The notes below the pieces were generated by a model, which did not search any database, was not told where the DNA came from, and saw only the letters and a list, made by a program, of their open reading frames with translations. Below are positions 27,866 through 36,677 of a stretch of DNA of 64,000 bases, piece after piece; the stretch's first letter is position 1; every line of letters starts with the position of its first letter. The DNA lies in assembly GCA_019359015.1 (NCBI GenBank), contig JAHHID010000004.1, positions 62,001 to 126,000 of the forward strand, in the 5' to 3' direction. This DNA comes from Spirirestis rafaelensis WJT71-NPBG6 (lineage in GTDB: Bacteria; Cyanobacteriota; Cyanobacteriia; Cyanobacteriales; Nostocaceae). The translations under genes were made by a program, and so were the position numbers.

Positions 27866-28681
27866 CTACTTTCCTGGTGCTAGCTTTACATTCGTAGCCA
27901 GACCCAGCGCTTGCAGCAATTGAATTGTCATCCATGTCAAATCGATTTCCCACCATTCCAGCCCGTGACGAGCGGAGTATTGATAAGCGTGGTGGTTATT
28001 GTGCCAACCTTCGCCAAATACTAAAACAGCTACCCACCAGCAATTAGTTGAGCGATCGCCAGAATCGTGAGTGCGATAGCCGAATTTGTGCGTAGCGCTG
28101 TTTACCAACCAAGTGCAGTGATAAACCCAGACAATGCGAGCAAAAATTCCCCAAACGACAAACGACCAACCACCAAGCCACAAAAGCAGTCCACCCAAAG
28201 CAAATTGGATGACAATAAAATATTTTTGTAAAAGCTGATAAACTTGGTCGTCATTGAGGTCTTTAGTAAAGCGATGAGCTTCCGCATGAGCGGGAGATTG
28301 ACAAACCAGCCAACCCATGTGACTCCACCAAAAGCCTTTGTTGGAATCATGTGGATCGTCGTTTTGGTCAGAGTGCAAATGGTGTATTCTGTGTGTACCG
28401 ATCCACTCTAACGGTCCGCCTTGACAGGCGAGTGTGCCAAAAAATATGAGAATATATTCCAGCCACTTAGGAGTTTGAAAACTGCGGTGAGTGACAAGGC
28501 GGTGAAAACCGAGAGTAATGCCTAAACCGCCAGTCACCCAGTAAAGAAATACAGCCACACCGACTGCTTTCCAGCTAAAGTTGCTAGGCAATAAAGCAAA
28601 CAAAGCTCCGATGTGCAGAGCAATCATAAAAAGGGTGTTCACCCAGTTAATTTTAGGTTTAGTTGAGGCAGCAATTGTCAT
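27866..28681 (-). CDS. desC: Delta-9 acyl-lipid desaturase
   Basis: 271-aa membrane desaturase that makes the first double bond (C9) in saturated acyl groups. Start ATG 28681 (MTIAASTKPKINW) fits family length; the longer frame from 28792 would overlap the divergent lyase gene. Histidine boxes: HRLVTHRSF, HRIHHLHSDQNDDPH and HNNHHAYQYSARHG. It is divergently arranged with the PLP-lyase gene, with 87 nt between starts. Together with desA and desB downstream, the cluster encodes the full 18:0 to 18:3 pathway. Confidence 0.93.
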   Translation of the reverse strand: MTIAASTKPKINWVNTLFMIALHIGALFALLPSNFSWKAVGVAVFLYWVTGGLGITLGFHRLVTHRSFQTPKWLEYILIFFGTLACQGGPLEWIGTHRIHHLHSDQNDDPHDSNKGFWWSHMGWLVCQSPAHAEAHRFTKDLNDDQVYQLLQKYFIVIQFALGGLLLWLGGWSFVVWGIFARIVWVYHCTWLVNSATHKFGYRTHDSGDRSTNCWWVAVLVFGEGWHNNHHAYQYSARHGLEWWEIDLTWMTIQLLQALGLATNVKLAPGK

Positions 28682-28768
28682 GCAGTAATCACCTGAGTAA
28701 AAATTTGTGAACGTTAGCAACCGCGAGATCGAAAGATCCGCATGTGTATTTTTTTGGAAGAGGAACAA

Positions 28769-30004
28769 ATGAACAGCTTTGATGTGCTGCAAGAAGCAGA
28801 ACAGGCACTGTTAGAGATTTTTTCTGGAATTGACGCTCAGGTCAAGCATAATCTGAAACGAGTGCTGGATGCATTTCGCGATCGCCGTGTAGGGGCACAC
28901 CATTTTGCTGGTGTAAGTGGTTATGGTCATGATGATTTAGGACGAGAAACTTTAGATAAAGTTTTTGCCGATGTAATGGGTGCTGAAGCGGCGGTGGTGC
29001 GGGTGCAGTTTGTATCCGGAACCCATGCGATCGCTTGTGCTTTATATGGTGTCCTCCGTCCGGGGGATGAAATGCTTTCTGTAGTCGGGGCACCCTATGA
29101 TACTCTCGAAGAAGTCATTGGTTTACGCGGTGAAAATCAAGGTTCTCTTCTTGATTTTGGCATAAATTACCGAGAATTGAATCTAACCCCTGAAGGAACA
29201 ATCGATTGGCAAGCTTTAAGTCGGGGGGTAGAAGATAATACTCGCTTAGTATTAATTCAGCGTTCTTGCGGCTATTCGTGGCGTCCAAGTTTATCAATTG
29301 CTGAGATTGAAAAAATTATCCACATAGTCAAACAGCAAAATCCGAACACCATTTGTTTTGTAGATAACTGCTACGGCGAATTTATTGAAACAAAAGAACC
29401 CACAGCCGTAGGTGCTGATTTGATGGCAGGGTCATTAATTAAAAATCCTGGTGGTACGATTGTCAACGCTGGCGGATACGTTGCGGGTCGCGCCGACTTA
29501 GTAGAAGCTGCCGCATGTCGCCTCACCGCACCGGGAATTGGTAGTTATGGTGGTGCGACATTCGACCAAAATCGCCTCCTCTTCCAAGGCTTATTTCTGG
29601 CTCCGCAGATGGTAGGAGAGGCGATGAAAGGAACTCATCTTACTGGTTATGTGTTTGATAAACTCGGTTATCCGGTGAATCCAGCACCTTTTGCGCCGCG
29701 TCGCGATGTGATTCAATCAATCAAACTCGGTTCGGCGAAAAAGCTGATTGCTTTCTGTAAAGCCATCCAACAGCATTCTCCCATCGGTTCGTACCTTGAC
29801 CCCGTTCCGGATGAAATGCCGGGGTATGAGAGCCAGGTAGTGATGGCTGGAGGGACGTTTATTGAGGGTAGTACTTCGGAGTTTTCTGCTGATGGTCCTT
29901 TGCGAGAGCCGTATGTGGTTTATTGTCAAGGTGGGACTCATTGGACGCATGTGGCGATCGCGTTAGAAGCGGCAATAGAAGCTGTGGGGGCTGCTGAAGA
30001 GTAA
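28769..30004 (+). CDS. PLP-dependent methionine gamma-lyase-like protein (aluminium-resistance family)
   Basis: 411 aa of the Cys/Met-metabolism PLP superfamily branch often annotated as methionine gamma-lyase or aluminium-resistance protein. Start ATG 28769 (MNSFDVLQEAEQ) follows GAGGAAC at 28760. Motifs: RVQFVSGTHAIACALYGVLR (cofactor phosphate region), CFVDNCYGEF (Asp that pairs with the pyridine N) and GSLIKNPGGTIV (Schiff-base Lys). Homologues are widespread in Firmicutes and cyanobacteria with little direct biochemistry. Divergent from desC. Confidence 0.85.
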   Translation: MNSFDVLQEAEQALLEIFSGIDAQVKHNLKRVLDAFRDRRVGAHHFAGVSGYGHDDLGRETLDKVFADVMGAEAAVVRVQFVSGTHAIACALYGVLRPGDEMLSVVGAPYDTLEEVIGLRGENQGSLLDFGINYRELNLTPEGTIDWQALSRGVEDNTRLVLIQRSCGYSWRPSLSIAEIEKIIHIVKQQNPNTICFVDNCYGEFIETKEPTAVGADLMAGSLIKNPGGTIVNAGGYVAGRADLVEAAACRLTAPGIGSYGGATFDQNRLLFQGLFLAPQMVGEAMKGTHLTGYVFDKLGYPVNPAPFAPRRDVIQSIKLGSAKKLIAFCKAIQQHSPIGSYLDPVPDEMPGYESQVVMAGGTFIEGSTSEFSADGPLREPYVVYCQGGTHWTHVAIALEAAIEAVGAAEE

Positions 30005-30091
30005 GCTCACGCAAAGTAGCACTCGTAGCAAAGAGTTTCTTCCTTCGCGTCTTTGCGACGAGTGCGTGAGGTGTTTTTTATATGCTAAATA

Positions 30092-31447
30092 TTAAGCCTT
30101 ATTCCAAGGTCCCCAGATAGCAAAAGTGATTCCGGGGGTTTGAATATTCACGAACATTGTCTGACCATTTGGAGAGAAACAAGCACCACAGAACTCACTC
30201 GTATTAATCGCATTACGAGCAAACTGGTACAGTTCCCCACCAGGAGTAACACCGACAACGAACTGCTGGTCGCTGCCATCTTCACAAAGAAAGAGATCGC
30301 CAAAGGGAGCCACGACAATGTTATCAGGCATATCTAGTATGGTTTGATCGTTTGGCTCGACAAATAGTTCAATAGTGCCACCGTCTCTGGCATTTCTGCC
30401 AGGAATGTAACGCCAAACCTGACCCCTACTGTTAGCACCCCCACTTGTACAACAGAAGTAAAACTCTCCGTTGCCATACCATATTCCTTCACCGCGAGCA
30501 AATTGTGCGGCTCCTTTTTCAAAGCCTTCTTTACGCACAGTGTCTTCTTTAGGATCGTAATCTTCAATGCGAACCCATTCAACCTCCATTGGTTTACCTA
30601 CAGGGAAATCAGTCTTGGTGTTGACTTGAGGCATACCTTTGATTACGAGAGCCTCAAGAATACCACCTGCCTCTAACTTGCCTGGTTTATTAGGAATGAA
30701 GCGATAAAAGAGGCTATCTCCCCGGTCTTCTGTCTCATAGACAATTCCTGTTCTGGGGTCTATGGCAACAGCTTCATGGTTGAACCGACCCATTTCTACC
30801 AAAGGTACAGGATTAACACTACGCCATGTAATGGATGCTGGAACTTCAAAGTTATAACCGTGTCGCTTGGAAACTCTGTTCGGATTGGGTACGAAGTTAC
30901 CAGAATTTGCTGGCTGTTGTATCGTCTCAGGAGTATTTTCTGGAGTGGAGGTGTTTTCTTCACAACTAATCCATGATCCCCAAGGAGTTAGACCACCAGC
31001 GCAGTTACGGTAAGTTCCCGCTAGCGAACCGTAATCTCCAATGAGTTTACGGTTTGGTCCAACGATTAACGTCGTTGTGCCACCGTTACAAAGCTCGTCG
31101 TACTTTTGTCCAATGACTTCCGTTGAGGAATTTGGGCTAAGTTCATGGTTGCGAACTAAGATAACGGAGCGATTTGGTCCAGCGAAAGCTGCCATGCCAT
31201 CATGACCACCAGGCACGGGATTACCATCAGCCATGATATCGCCTGTCCGCGAAAATGCTCGGTAATTAAATCCGTTTGGTAAATCTAACAAGTTATCAGG
31301 ATCTGGCTTGAGCGGACCATAGCCTAAGCCTCTGAGTGATTTTCCTTGAGCAGCTTTAGCATAAACAGCTTTTAAAGTATCTCCAACAACAAGAGTTGCA
31401 GCAGTTGTGCCTGCTAAAGTAAAAAATTGTCTTCGTGAGAAAGCCAT
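30092..31447 (-). CDS. Tat-exported PhoX-like (DUF839) phosphatase family protein
   Basis: 451 aa. A twin-arginine signal is clear: MAFSRRQFFTLAGTTAATLV. The mature part is a beta-propeller of the DUF839/PhoX type with GHDGMAAFAGPNRSVILVRN, LTPWGSWISCEENTS, GRFNHEAVAIDPRTGIVYETEDRG and the C-terminal DNIVVAPFGDLFLCEDG. PhoX enzymes are calcium/iron alkaline phosphatases folded in the cytosol before Tat export. Motifs CEE and ETEDRG fit the metal-binding acidic residues of that family. Phosphatase activity is likely but not proved. No Pho-box was identified. Confidence 0.85.
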   Translation of the reverse strand: MAFSRRQFFTLAGTTAATLVVGDTLKAVYAKAAQGKSLRGLGYGPLKPDPDNLLDLPNGFNYRAFSRTGDIMADGNPVPGGHDGMAAFAGPNRSVILVRNHELSPNSSTEVIGQKYDELCNGGTTTLIVGPNRKLIGDYGSLAGTYRNCAGGLTPWGSWISCEENTSTPENTPETIQQPANSGNFVPNPNRVSKRHGYNFEVPASITWRSVNPVPLVEMGRFNHEAVAIDPRTGIVYETEDRGDSLFYRFIPNKPGKLEAGGILEALVIKGMPQVNTKTDFPVGKPMEVEWVRIEDYDPKEDTVRKEGFEKGAAQFARGEGIWYGNGEFYFCCTSGGANSRGQVWRYIPGRNARDGGTIELFVEPNDQTILDMPDNIVVAPFGDLFLCEDGSDQQFVVGVTPGGELYQFARNAINTSEFCGACFSPNGQTMFVNIQTPGITFAIWGPWNKA

Positions 31448-32004
31448 AGTTTCTTGATAATTCTTTTATTTCGGTCTAAAGATTAGTAGCTGTTGTGCAA
31501 TATTTAGGCTGTGCTATAAATTTTTTTAAGAGGAATATCTGTAGCATTTTCATGCATAAGCTGACTTTTTAGCATGGTTAAACTATTTACTATTTCTCAA
31601 TTTTTTTGCACAAAAAATATTTTGTTGGCATTACGCAACTGATTAACCCAATAAGAGAATATACTTAGAAAGTTAAGGTAAGGTAATGTCAATATTAACT
31701 ATGTTTTAAAAAGCAATATTTCCAAATTTAATTTAAACTTTTATTTTTTTAAGTATAGTTTGATTATTGATTTAAAATACAGCGATTTTCATTTATTTGA
31801 ATCACATGTTTCGTAGTAGGGACATCGCATTACTATGCCCTGAGCGCGTGGTCTATTTCGCTGAAAATATCTGTAATGCTAACTAAAATTTATATTTATA
31901 AAAATTTTATTTTCTTCAGATAAAAAATAGGAACACGATAATATCGTGTCCCAACAAATAACTGAAAAGCGTCTCTAATGTAATTTCCTCACCGCAAACA
32001 AGTA
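31448..32004. other. AT-rich spacer with a small palindrome
   Basis: 557 nt with no gene that I can support. ACACGATA-A-TATCGTGT at 31933..31949 is a perfect 8-bp inverted repeat upstream of the convergent side of bciB. The stretch 31640..31800 is very AT-rich and could hold the promoter of the DUF839 gene. Confidence 0.5.
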
Positions 32005-33198
32005 TTATTCTGGCAATTTATACTGCCCGACAATACGCTTGGCAAACTCCGGAACATGTGCTTCTAATTTTTCTGGATGATTCCGCTTGACGTATAAATA
32101 ATTACGAGTAAAGTGAGAATCAATCGAGAAACGCGCATATTCCAATCCTTTGGGACCGATTTTCTCAATCACGACACCCATCAGTTTTGCCGCCCACATC
32201 GGCAGGGTAACGCCTTTGTCGTAGGCGGGAATGCTTTGTTGTACGGCTTCAGTACGGTTTCCCTGCGACATCACCGGCTGGGTTTCTAGCTGGTCGTTCA
32301 CTAAATCCAGCATTTCTTTACCTGTATCATTTCTGACTACAATCCACTGCCAGCCGAAGGGTGCGCCCATGTAACCGACTACCAAATCTGCTAGGGAATT
32401 GACGTAATCAAAGCAACTCATGCAGGAAGGGGCAAAAACATCTTTGAGTTTGTTAGTTTTCAAGCCAAAGAAGGGTACAGTTTCTGTTGAGCCATCTTCA
32501 TGTTTGAAGTGAACTCGGAAGTCTTGCATGAATTCGTAATGTACCACTGTCTCAGGCGATCGGCTGGTGGTTTCCAGGAATTTTTGCAGTCCGGCACGGT
32601 TGACGTTATCTACACATGGCGTTCCTAAAACATACAACTTTTCTAACCCAAGTTGTTTTTCGACGGCTCGTAATGCTTGAATTTGGCAACCTACACCAAT
32701 TACTAATAGCCGCTTCATCCCCGATTTTTCAATTTGCTCCAACACCGAAAGGTTTGGTGATAGCGTTGGTTTATTTACTCGTGCCGCTAGTATTTCCTCT
32801 GGGGTACGAGCGATGACGGGCATCGGTTGAAAGCGGTCTTCTTTGGTGTTTTGCACGCAGACAACGCCTTCAACAATGCCGCGATTGAGCATTTCAATGG
32901 CAATGCTGCTGACAATTCCCGTCCATTGCGCTCCTTCGATGGGCTGCTGTTTTCGCGCCGCCATCATGTCTTGATGAACACCAAAGTATAGTTCATCGGG
33001 GTTGTCGAGATTGCGCGAGCGATCGTGGGTTTCTTCTTCAAGTTCACCTATTTGCTGATTTATAAAAGCGCAGGCTTCCTTGACATAGTGAATGTAATAT
33101 GTATCGCACAGTCCGCACTCGCTACAAAGTTCTTTAGCAGGACGACGGCTAGAGGGTTTGAGAGCCTTGGCTTTTTTGTGAGGAGAAACTGAGGTCAT
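32005..33198 (-). CDS. bciB: Ferredoxin-dependent divinyl chlorophyllide a 8-vinyl-reductase
   Basis: 397-aa FrhB-family iron-sulfur flavoprotein. BciB reduces the C8 vinyl group of divinyl (proto)chlorophyllide in chlorophyll synthesis using reduced ferredoxin. The N-terminal cluster motif is CSECGLCDTYYIHY; later cysteines occur in GVGCQIQALRAV, GTPCVDNVNRAG and APSCMSCFDYVN. The length and N-terminus match the cyanobacterial form (about 398 aa). The related plant 7-hydroxymethyl chlorophyll a reductase is the main alternative. Single gene; divergent from the PspA-like gene. Confidence 0.87.
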   Translation of the reverse strand: MTSVSPHKKAKALKPSSRRPAKELCSECGLCDTYYIHYVKEACAFINQQIGELEEETHDRSRNLDNPDELYFGVHQDMMAARKQQPIEGAQWTGIVSSIAIEMLNRGIVEGVVCVQNTKEDRFQPMPVIARTPEEILAARVNKPTLSPNLSVLEQIEKSGMKRLLVIGVGCQIQALRAVEKQLGLEKLYVLGTPCVDNVNRAGLQKFLETTSRSPETVVHYEFMQDFRVHFKHEDGSTETVPFFGLKTNKLKDVFAPSCMSCFDYVNSLADLVVGYMGAPFGWQWIVVRNDTGKEMLDLVNDQLETQPVMSQGNRTEAVQQSIPAYDKGVTLPMWAAKLMGVVIEKIGPKGLEYARFSIDSHFTRNYLYVKRNHPEKLEAHVPEFAKRIVGQYKLPE

Positions 33199-33324
33199 GT
33201 TAAGCGCAGTTTGTTAACTAAAAACCTAAGATAGCGGAAGGCTGCACTTTACACAAAATTTAAGAATAAAAAGCAAGATTTCATTGATTGTGACGAGGTT
33301 GTTACACTTTGATTAGTTTAGGCT

Positions 33325-34047
33325 TTGAGTATTCACAGCTACTGCGACAAGCTTATGGGATTCTCTAACCAGACTCACTCACCACAGGACGCTTTAGGAC
33401 AGTTACGCAAGGCTAGTGCTAGTGTTAGCGCGGCACAGAAAATTGCTCATCGGGATTATCAACAGGCTCAAGCTGAACTAGATAAATGGACAAGACGATA
33501 CAAACTTGCCCTAAAAGAAGGTAGCCAAGACTTAGTTAGTCAAGCAAAATTCCAGAAGGAACGTTATGAAGCAATAGTTAGCAGGCTTAAAACGCTTATA
33601 GATGAGCAAACACCACAACTAGATACCATTAAGCGTAACCTGGCTTGTTGGCAAAAACAGATTTCTGAGTCAGAGTATGAGGTTTCACAGCCAAATAAAA
33701 TAAATGAGGAACTTGAATTTATTACGGTGGACTTTGAAGACATTGATCACGAATTGAAGTATCTGAAAGAACATACAAGTTGCCTGCCTATAGAAACTAA
33801 AGAAGACCAAGACCCAGGAAAGATTTTAAACGAGGCTATCCAACAAACACGGGAAGCTGTAAAGGAATCTGTTATCAACCAACAAAGTATTCAACAACAG
33901 TATAATCAAGCTCATAAAAAAGTTAGCGAATGGCACAATAAGGCTGAAATAGCTATGCAAAAAGATGATGAGAATCTAGCTTTAGATGCTCTCATCGCTA
34001 AGAAAGTTCAACGTCAACTTGTAACTGTAATCAAAACTCAGCTTTAA
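33325..34047 (+). CDS. PspA/IM30-like coiled-coil protein with two PspA segments, cut by an in-frame TAA
   Basis: 240 aa from TTG 33325. Two PspA-like helical segments lie in tandem. Segment 1 (~20-115): PQDALGQLRKASASVSAAQK, QAELDKWTRRYKLALKEGSQ, LDTIKRNLACWQKQISE. Segment 2 (~165-240): GKILNEAIQQTREAVKES, IQQQYNQAHKKVSEWHNKAE, ENLALDALIAKKVQRQL. It stops at KTQL, exactly where PspA proteins continue D-QQ-x-x-VxxLxxNLxxLE. The same frame goes on after the TAA with QQKTNVRLLKNNLSALE. PspA/IM30 proteins assemble on membranes under stress. So this is a truncated PspA-family gene, or a pseudogene. It precedes the glycine-zipper WD40/J gene on the same strand. Confidence 0.75.
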   Translation: MSIHSYCDKLMGFSNQTHSPQDALGQLRKASASVSAAQKIAHRDYQQAQAELDKWTRRYKLALKEGSQDLVSQAKFQKERYEAIVSRLKTLIDEQTPQLDTIKRNLACWQKQISESEYEVSQPNKINEELEFITVDFEDIDHELKYLKEHTSCLPIETKEDQDPGKILNEAIQQTREAVKESVINQQSIQQQYNQAHKKVSEWHNKAEIAMQKDDENLALDALIAKKVQRQLVTVIKTQL

Positions 34048-34266
34048 CAACAGAAAACTAATGTTAGACTCCTGAAAAACAACTTGAGTGCTTTGGAAAA
34101 TGTCAAACTCATGCTAGAGGTTGAAGCGGAATTAACAGAGTTGAAAAGTCAACTAATTAGCTCGGTAAAACCGAACGAAATTCATTTGCTACCTATAACA
34201 ACCTTATCGGCAGAAGTAGTTGATACTGAATTGGAAGCACTACGACGGCAAGTGGATGAAATGTAG
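34048..34266 (+). pseudogene. In-frame continuation of the PspA-like gene after the premature TAA
   Basis: 72 codons in the same frame as the upstream gene: QQKTNVRLLKNNLSALENVK, LMLEVEAELTELKSQLISS, then an acidic tail ending LEALRRQVDEM. The first 30 residues complete the second PspA segment. A TTG at 34084 could allow separate translation, but no ribosome-binding site is evident. A single G-to-T change at an acidic codon would explain the stop. With readthrough the full product would be 313 residues plus the recoded position. Confidence 0.7.
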
Positions 34267-34580
34267 AAAAAGTAGGTTGTGCTGAGGTATTGAAACCCAA
34301 CCCTTTTAATTTAGTTGAGGAAGATAGAAAGCATTCCCACCTTTGTTCCTTCCCCTGTTCCTCTGCGTCTGAAGCGTGAAACAAACATCAAACACCACTA
34401 CCAACAGCTTCCTCTCTAAAACCCAAGCGCGATCGCATTCCTCTGCTTCCTCTGCGCCTCTGCGGTCTATTTTTATGAAAAATTCATATATTCCATCAAG
34501 ATTTCATCGATTTCTCTGAACTCGCAAAAATTTACCAAGTCTATGCTCTAAGTAACTTAAATTACCTATAAATAAAACAA
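34267..34580. other. Spacer holding a copy of another gene's 3' end
   Basis: No gene. Positions 34387..34436 are a 50-nt exact copy of 36628..36677, the 3' end of the unknown gene on the far side of the WD40 gene. The preceding GCGTCTGAAGCGTGAAAC also resembles the DNA before the second copy. Confidence 0.8.
34387..34436. repeat. 50-bp exact direct repeat, copy 1 (partner 36628..36677)
   Basis: Begins ATCAAACACCACTACC and ends CCAAGCGCGATCGC; identical base for base to the partner. The two copies bracket the WD40/J-domain gene (about 2.2 kb apart). Confidence 0.9.
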
Positions 34581-36359
34581 GTGACACAAACTTCCCGAAC
34601 AGGAGCAGCATTTATAGCAGGAGGAAGTGTAGCAGGTACTGGTGTTTCCGCAACAGTGGGTGGGATGGGATTAGCGGGAGGATTTGGAGCAGTTGGAATT
34701 GGTACAGTTCCTGTAGTTGGTGCCGGCGCTGTTGCTGGTGCGGCTGCTTATGGTGTAATTAATGCGATCGCACAGGGAGATGCTGCGGCTTTCAGTGCAA
34801 TGGGAATTGGTGCAATCGGCGGTGCTGGCGTTTCTAACGTTATTGGTGGTATGGGATTAGTAGCACCAAAAATAGGTTTGGCATTTGGTATTGGCACAGT
34901 ACCGATGGCAGGAGTTGGTGCAGTGGTTGGACTTGCAGCCTATGGTATTGCCAAACTGTTAGACGAATCTGGAATTAGTGAAAGTCCCGCACAGCTTTTT
35001 GAGCGGATGGAAGAAAAAGTCTTGCAGATGCATGCCTATTCCGCAGCAGTTATCGAGTTAGATTTATTTTTGTCTGGCGAGGATCTCAACCAACAATTTG
35101 CAGGCTTAGAAGTCGAAGATGAGTTACAAGCGCTCAAGGCTGAAAGACATAATCCCACTATATTAAATTCCTCGCCATCCATAACCCCTGAAACCTCTGC
35201 TTTCAATACAGAAGAAGTAATATCCCTTAACACCCAAGCATCTGAAACATGGAAATGTGTACAAACACTTCATTCTCACTCAGCCGCAGTTAATGCGATC
35301 GCTATTAGTCCCGATGGTAATACCTTGATCAGTGGCAGCGATGACAGACAAGTTAATTTGTGGAACTTGAAAACAGGAAAATGGCTTTATATGTTCTCTG
35401 GACAAGCAGAGGCAGTTTTATCTGTTGCCATCAGCCCTGATGGACAGGAGATTGCTAGTGGCTGTGTTGATCGTAAAATCAGTAGTTGGCAGCTAAAAAC
35501 AAAAAAATTTCTCCGTACATTCTCTTGTTTAAATTCTCCCTATAGTCACACTGGCTTTGTTTGCTCAGTTGCTTTTAGCCCTGATGGAAAAATTCTTGCT
35601 AGTGGTAGTAACGATAAAACTATTAGACTTTGGGGACGCTACACAGGAACACTCAAACGCACCTTAAATGGACATTTAGATGCAGTTTTATCTGTTGCTT
35701 TCAGCGCAGACGGGAAAATTCTTAGTAGTAGCAGTGCTGATAAAACTATTAGACTTTGGGATGTAAAAAGTTGGGAACAGCGGTGTATTCTTACCGGACA
35801 TTTGGCAGCAATTAATACACTTGCTCTCAGTCCTAATAATCAAACTCTTATTAGTGGGAGTACAGACACCACCATTAAGCTGTGGAATCTCCACACTGAG
35901 GAACTACTCTACACTCTCACTGGGCATTCAACAGCGGTTTTATCTGTTGCTATCACCCCAGATGGACAAACTCTCGCTAGTAGCAGCAGGGACGGTATCA
36001 TCAAACTTTGGAACCTACAAACTGGGGAAGTACTACAAACTCTTTCTGGGCGTAGTCCTGTTGCCTTCAGTCCTGATGGCAAAATATTAGTAAGTGGTGG
36101 TAACAATGGAAGCATCAAGATTTGGCATCAAAAACAAAACTTTAATGAATCCGTACTCAACCCAATACTATCTGGGGAATGGTGGGAAATCTTAGGCGTA
36201 CATCCGGGCAATCATCGCAGTGATATAAAAGAAGCCTACCTTCAATTAGCAAGACAATATCATCCTGATGTCAACAATTCTGCAACTGCAAAAGCGTCAA
36301 TGCAAGCAATTAATCAGGCATATAAAGAGTTTCTCGCGCAATTGAATGCTGATAGATAA
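34581..36359 (+). CDS. Glycine-zipper membrane domain / seven WD40 repeats / C-terminal J domain fusion protein
   Basis: 592 aa from GTG 34581. Residues ~8-125 are Gly/Ala/Val-rich with two copies of a VGGMGLAGGFGAVGIG-type glycine-zipper hairpin followed by a GAAAYG helix, so probably membrane-inserted. A short acidic helical linker follows (~130-215). Residues ~220-515 hold seven WD40 repeats (e.g. AVLSVAFSADGKILSSSSAD, KTIRLWD), enough for one propeller; the last is shortened. Residues 533-592 are a J domain (WWEILGVHPG, HPD at ~561-563, AINQAYKEF), which would recruit an Hsp70. I know of no described function for this combination. The PspA-like gene lies upstream on the same strand; 50-bp direct repeats bracket the gene. 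Confidence 0.87.
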   Translation: MTQTSRTGAAFIAGGSVAGTGVSATVGGMGLAGGFGAVGIGTVPVVGAGAVAGAAAYGVINAIAQGDAAAFSAMGIGAIGGAGVSNVIGGMGLVAPKIGLAFGIGTVPMAGVGAVVGLAAYGIAKLLDESGISESPAQLFERMEEKVLQMHAYSAAVIELDLFLSGEDLNQQFAGLEVEDELQALKAERHNPTILNSSPSITPETSAFNTEEVISLNTQASETWKCVQTLHSHSAAVNAIAISPDGNTLISGSDDRQVNLWNLKTGKWLYMFSGQAEAVLSVAISPDGQEIASGCVDRKISSWQLKTKKFLRTFSCLNSPYSHTGFVCSVAFSPDGKILASGSNDKTIRLWGRYTGTLKRTLNGHLDAVLSVAFSADGKILSSSSADKTIRLWDVKSWEQRCILTGHLAAINTLALSPNNQTLISGSTDTTIKLWNLHTEELLYTLTGHSTAVLSVAITPDGQTLASSSRDGIIKLWNLQTGEVLQTLSGRSPVAFSPDGKILVSGGNNGSIKIWHQKQNFNESVLNPILSGEWWEILGVHPGNHRSDIKEAYLQLARQYHPDVNNSATAKASMQAINQAYKEFLAQLNADR

Positions 36360-36627
36360 TCAACTCTAATAAACGAGTTAATTAAACCAGAACTAAGCTC
36401 TTAAATATTAGCTGAAAACGTCATCGCATCGGGAGCATCTCACTTTTGTAAAAATATCTTTATATTTTTAGCTTTGGCGAATGGAATTCGCGGCTATACA
36501 GACTAAACCCGCCTACGCGGGTTTCAAATTCTTCAAGTTTTTGTTATGCCGATTTCGTTTGTGTAGCCGCGATTTCTAATCACCGGGTATATTTGGTTTG
36601 CGTCTTTGCGGCTTTGCGTGAAACTTA

Positions 36628-36677
36628 ATCAAACACCACTACCAACAGCTTCCTCTCTAAAACCCAAGCGCGATCGC
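36628..36677. repeat. 50-bp exact direct repeat, copy 2 (3' end of the unknown gene)
   Basis: Covers the stop codon and last 16 codons (reading RLGFREEAVGSGV) of the minus-strand gene at 36629..37714. This is the functional copy; 34387..34436 is the detached one. Confidence 0.9.
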
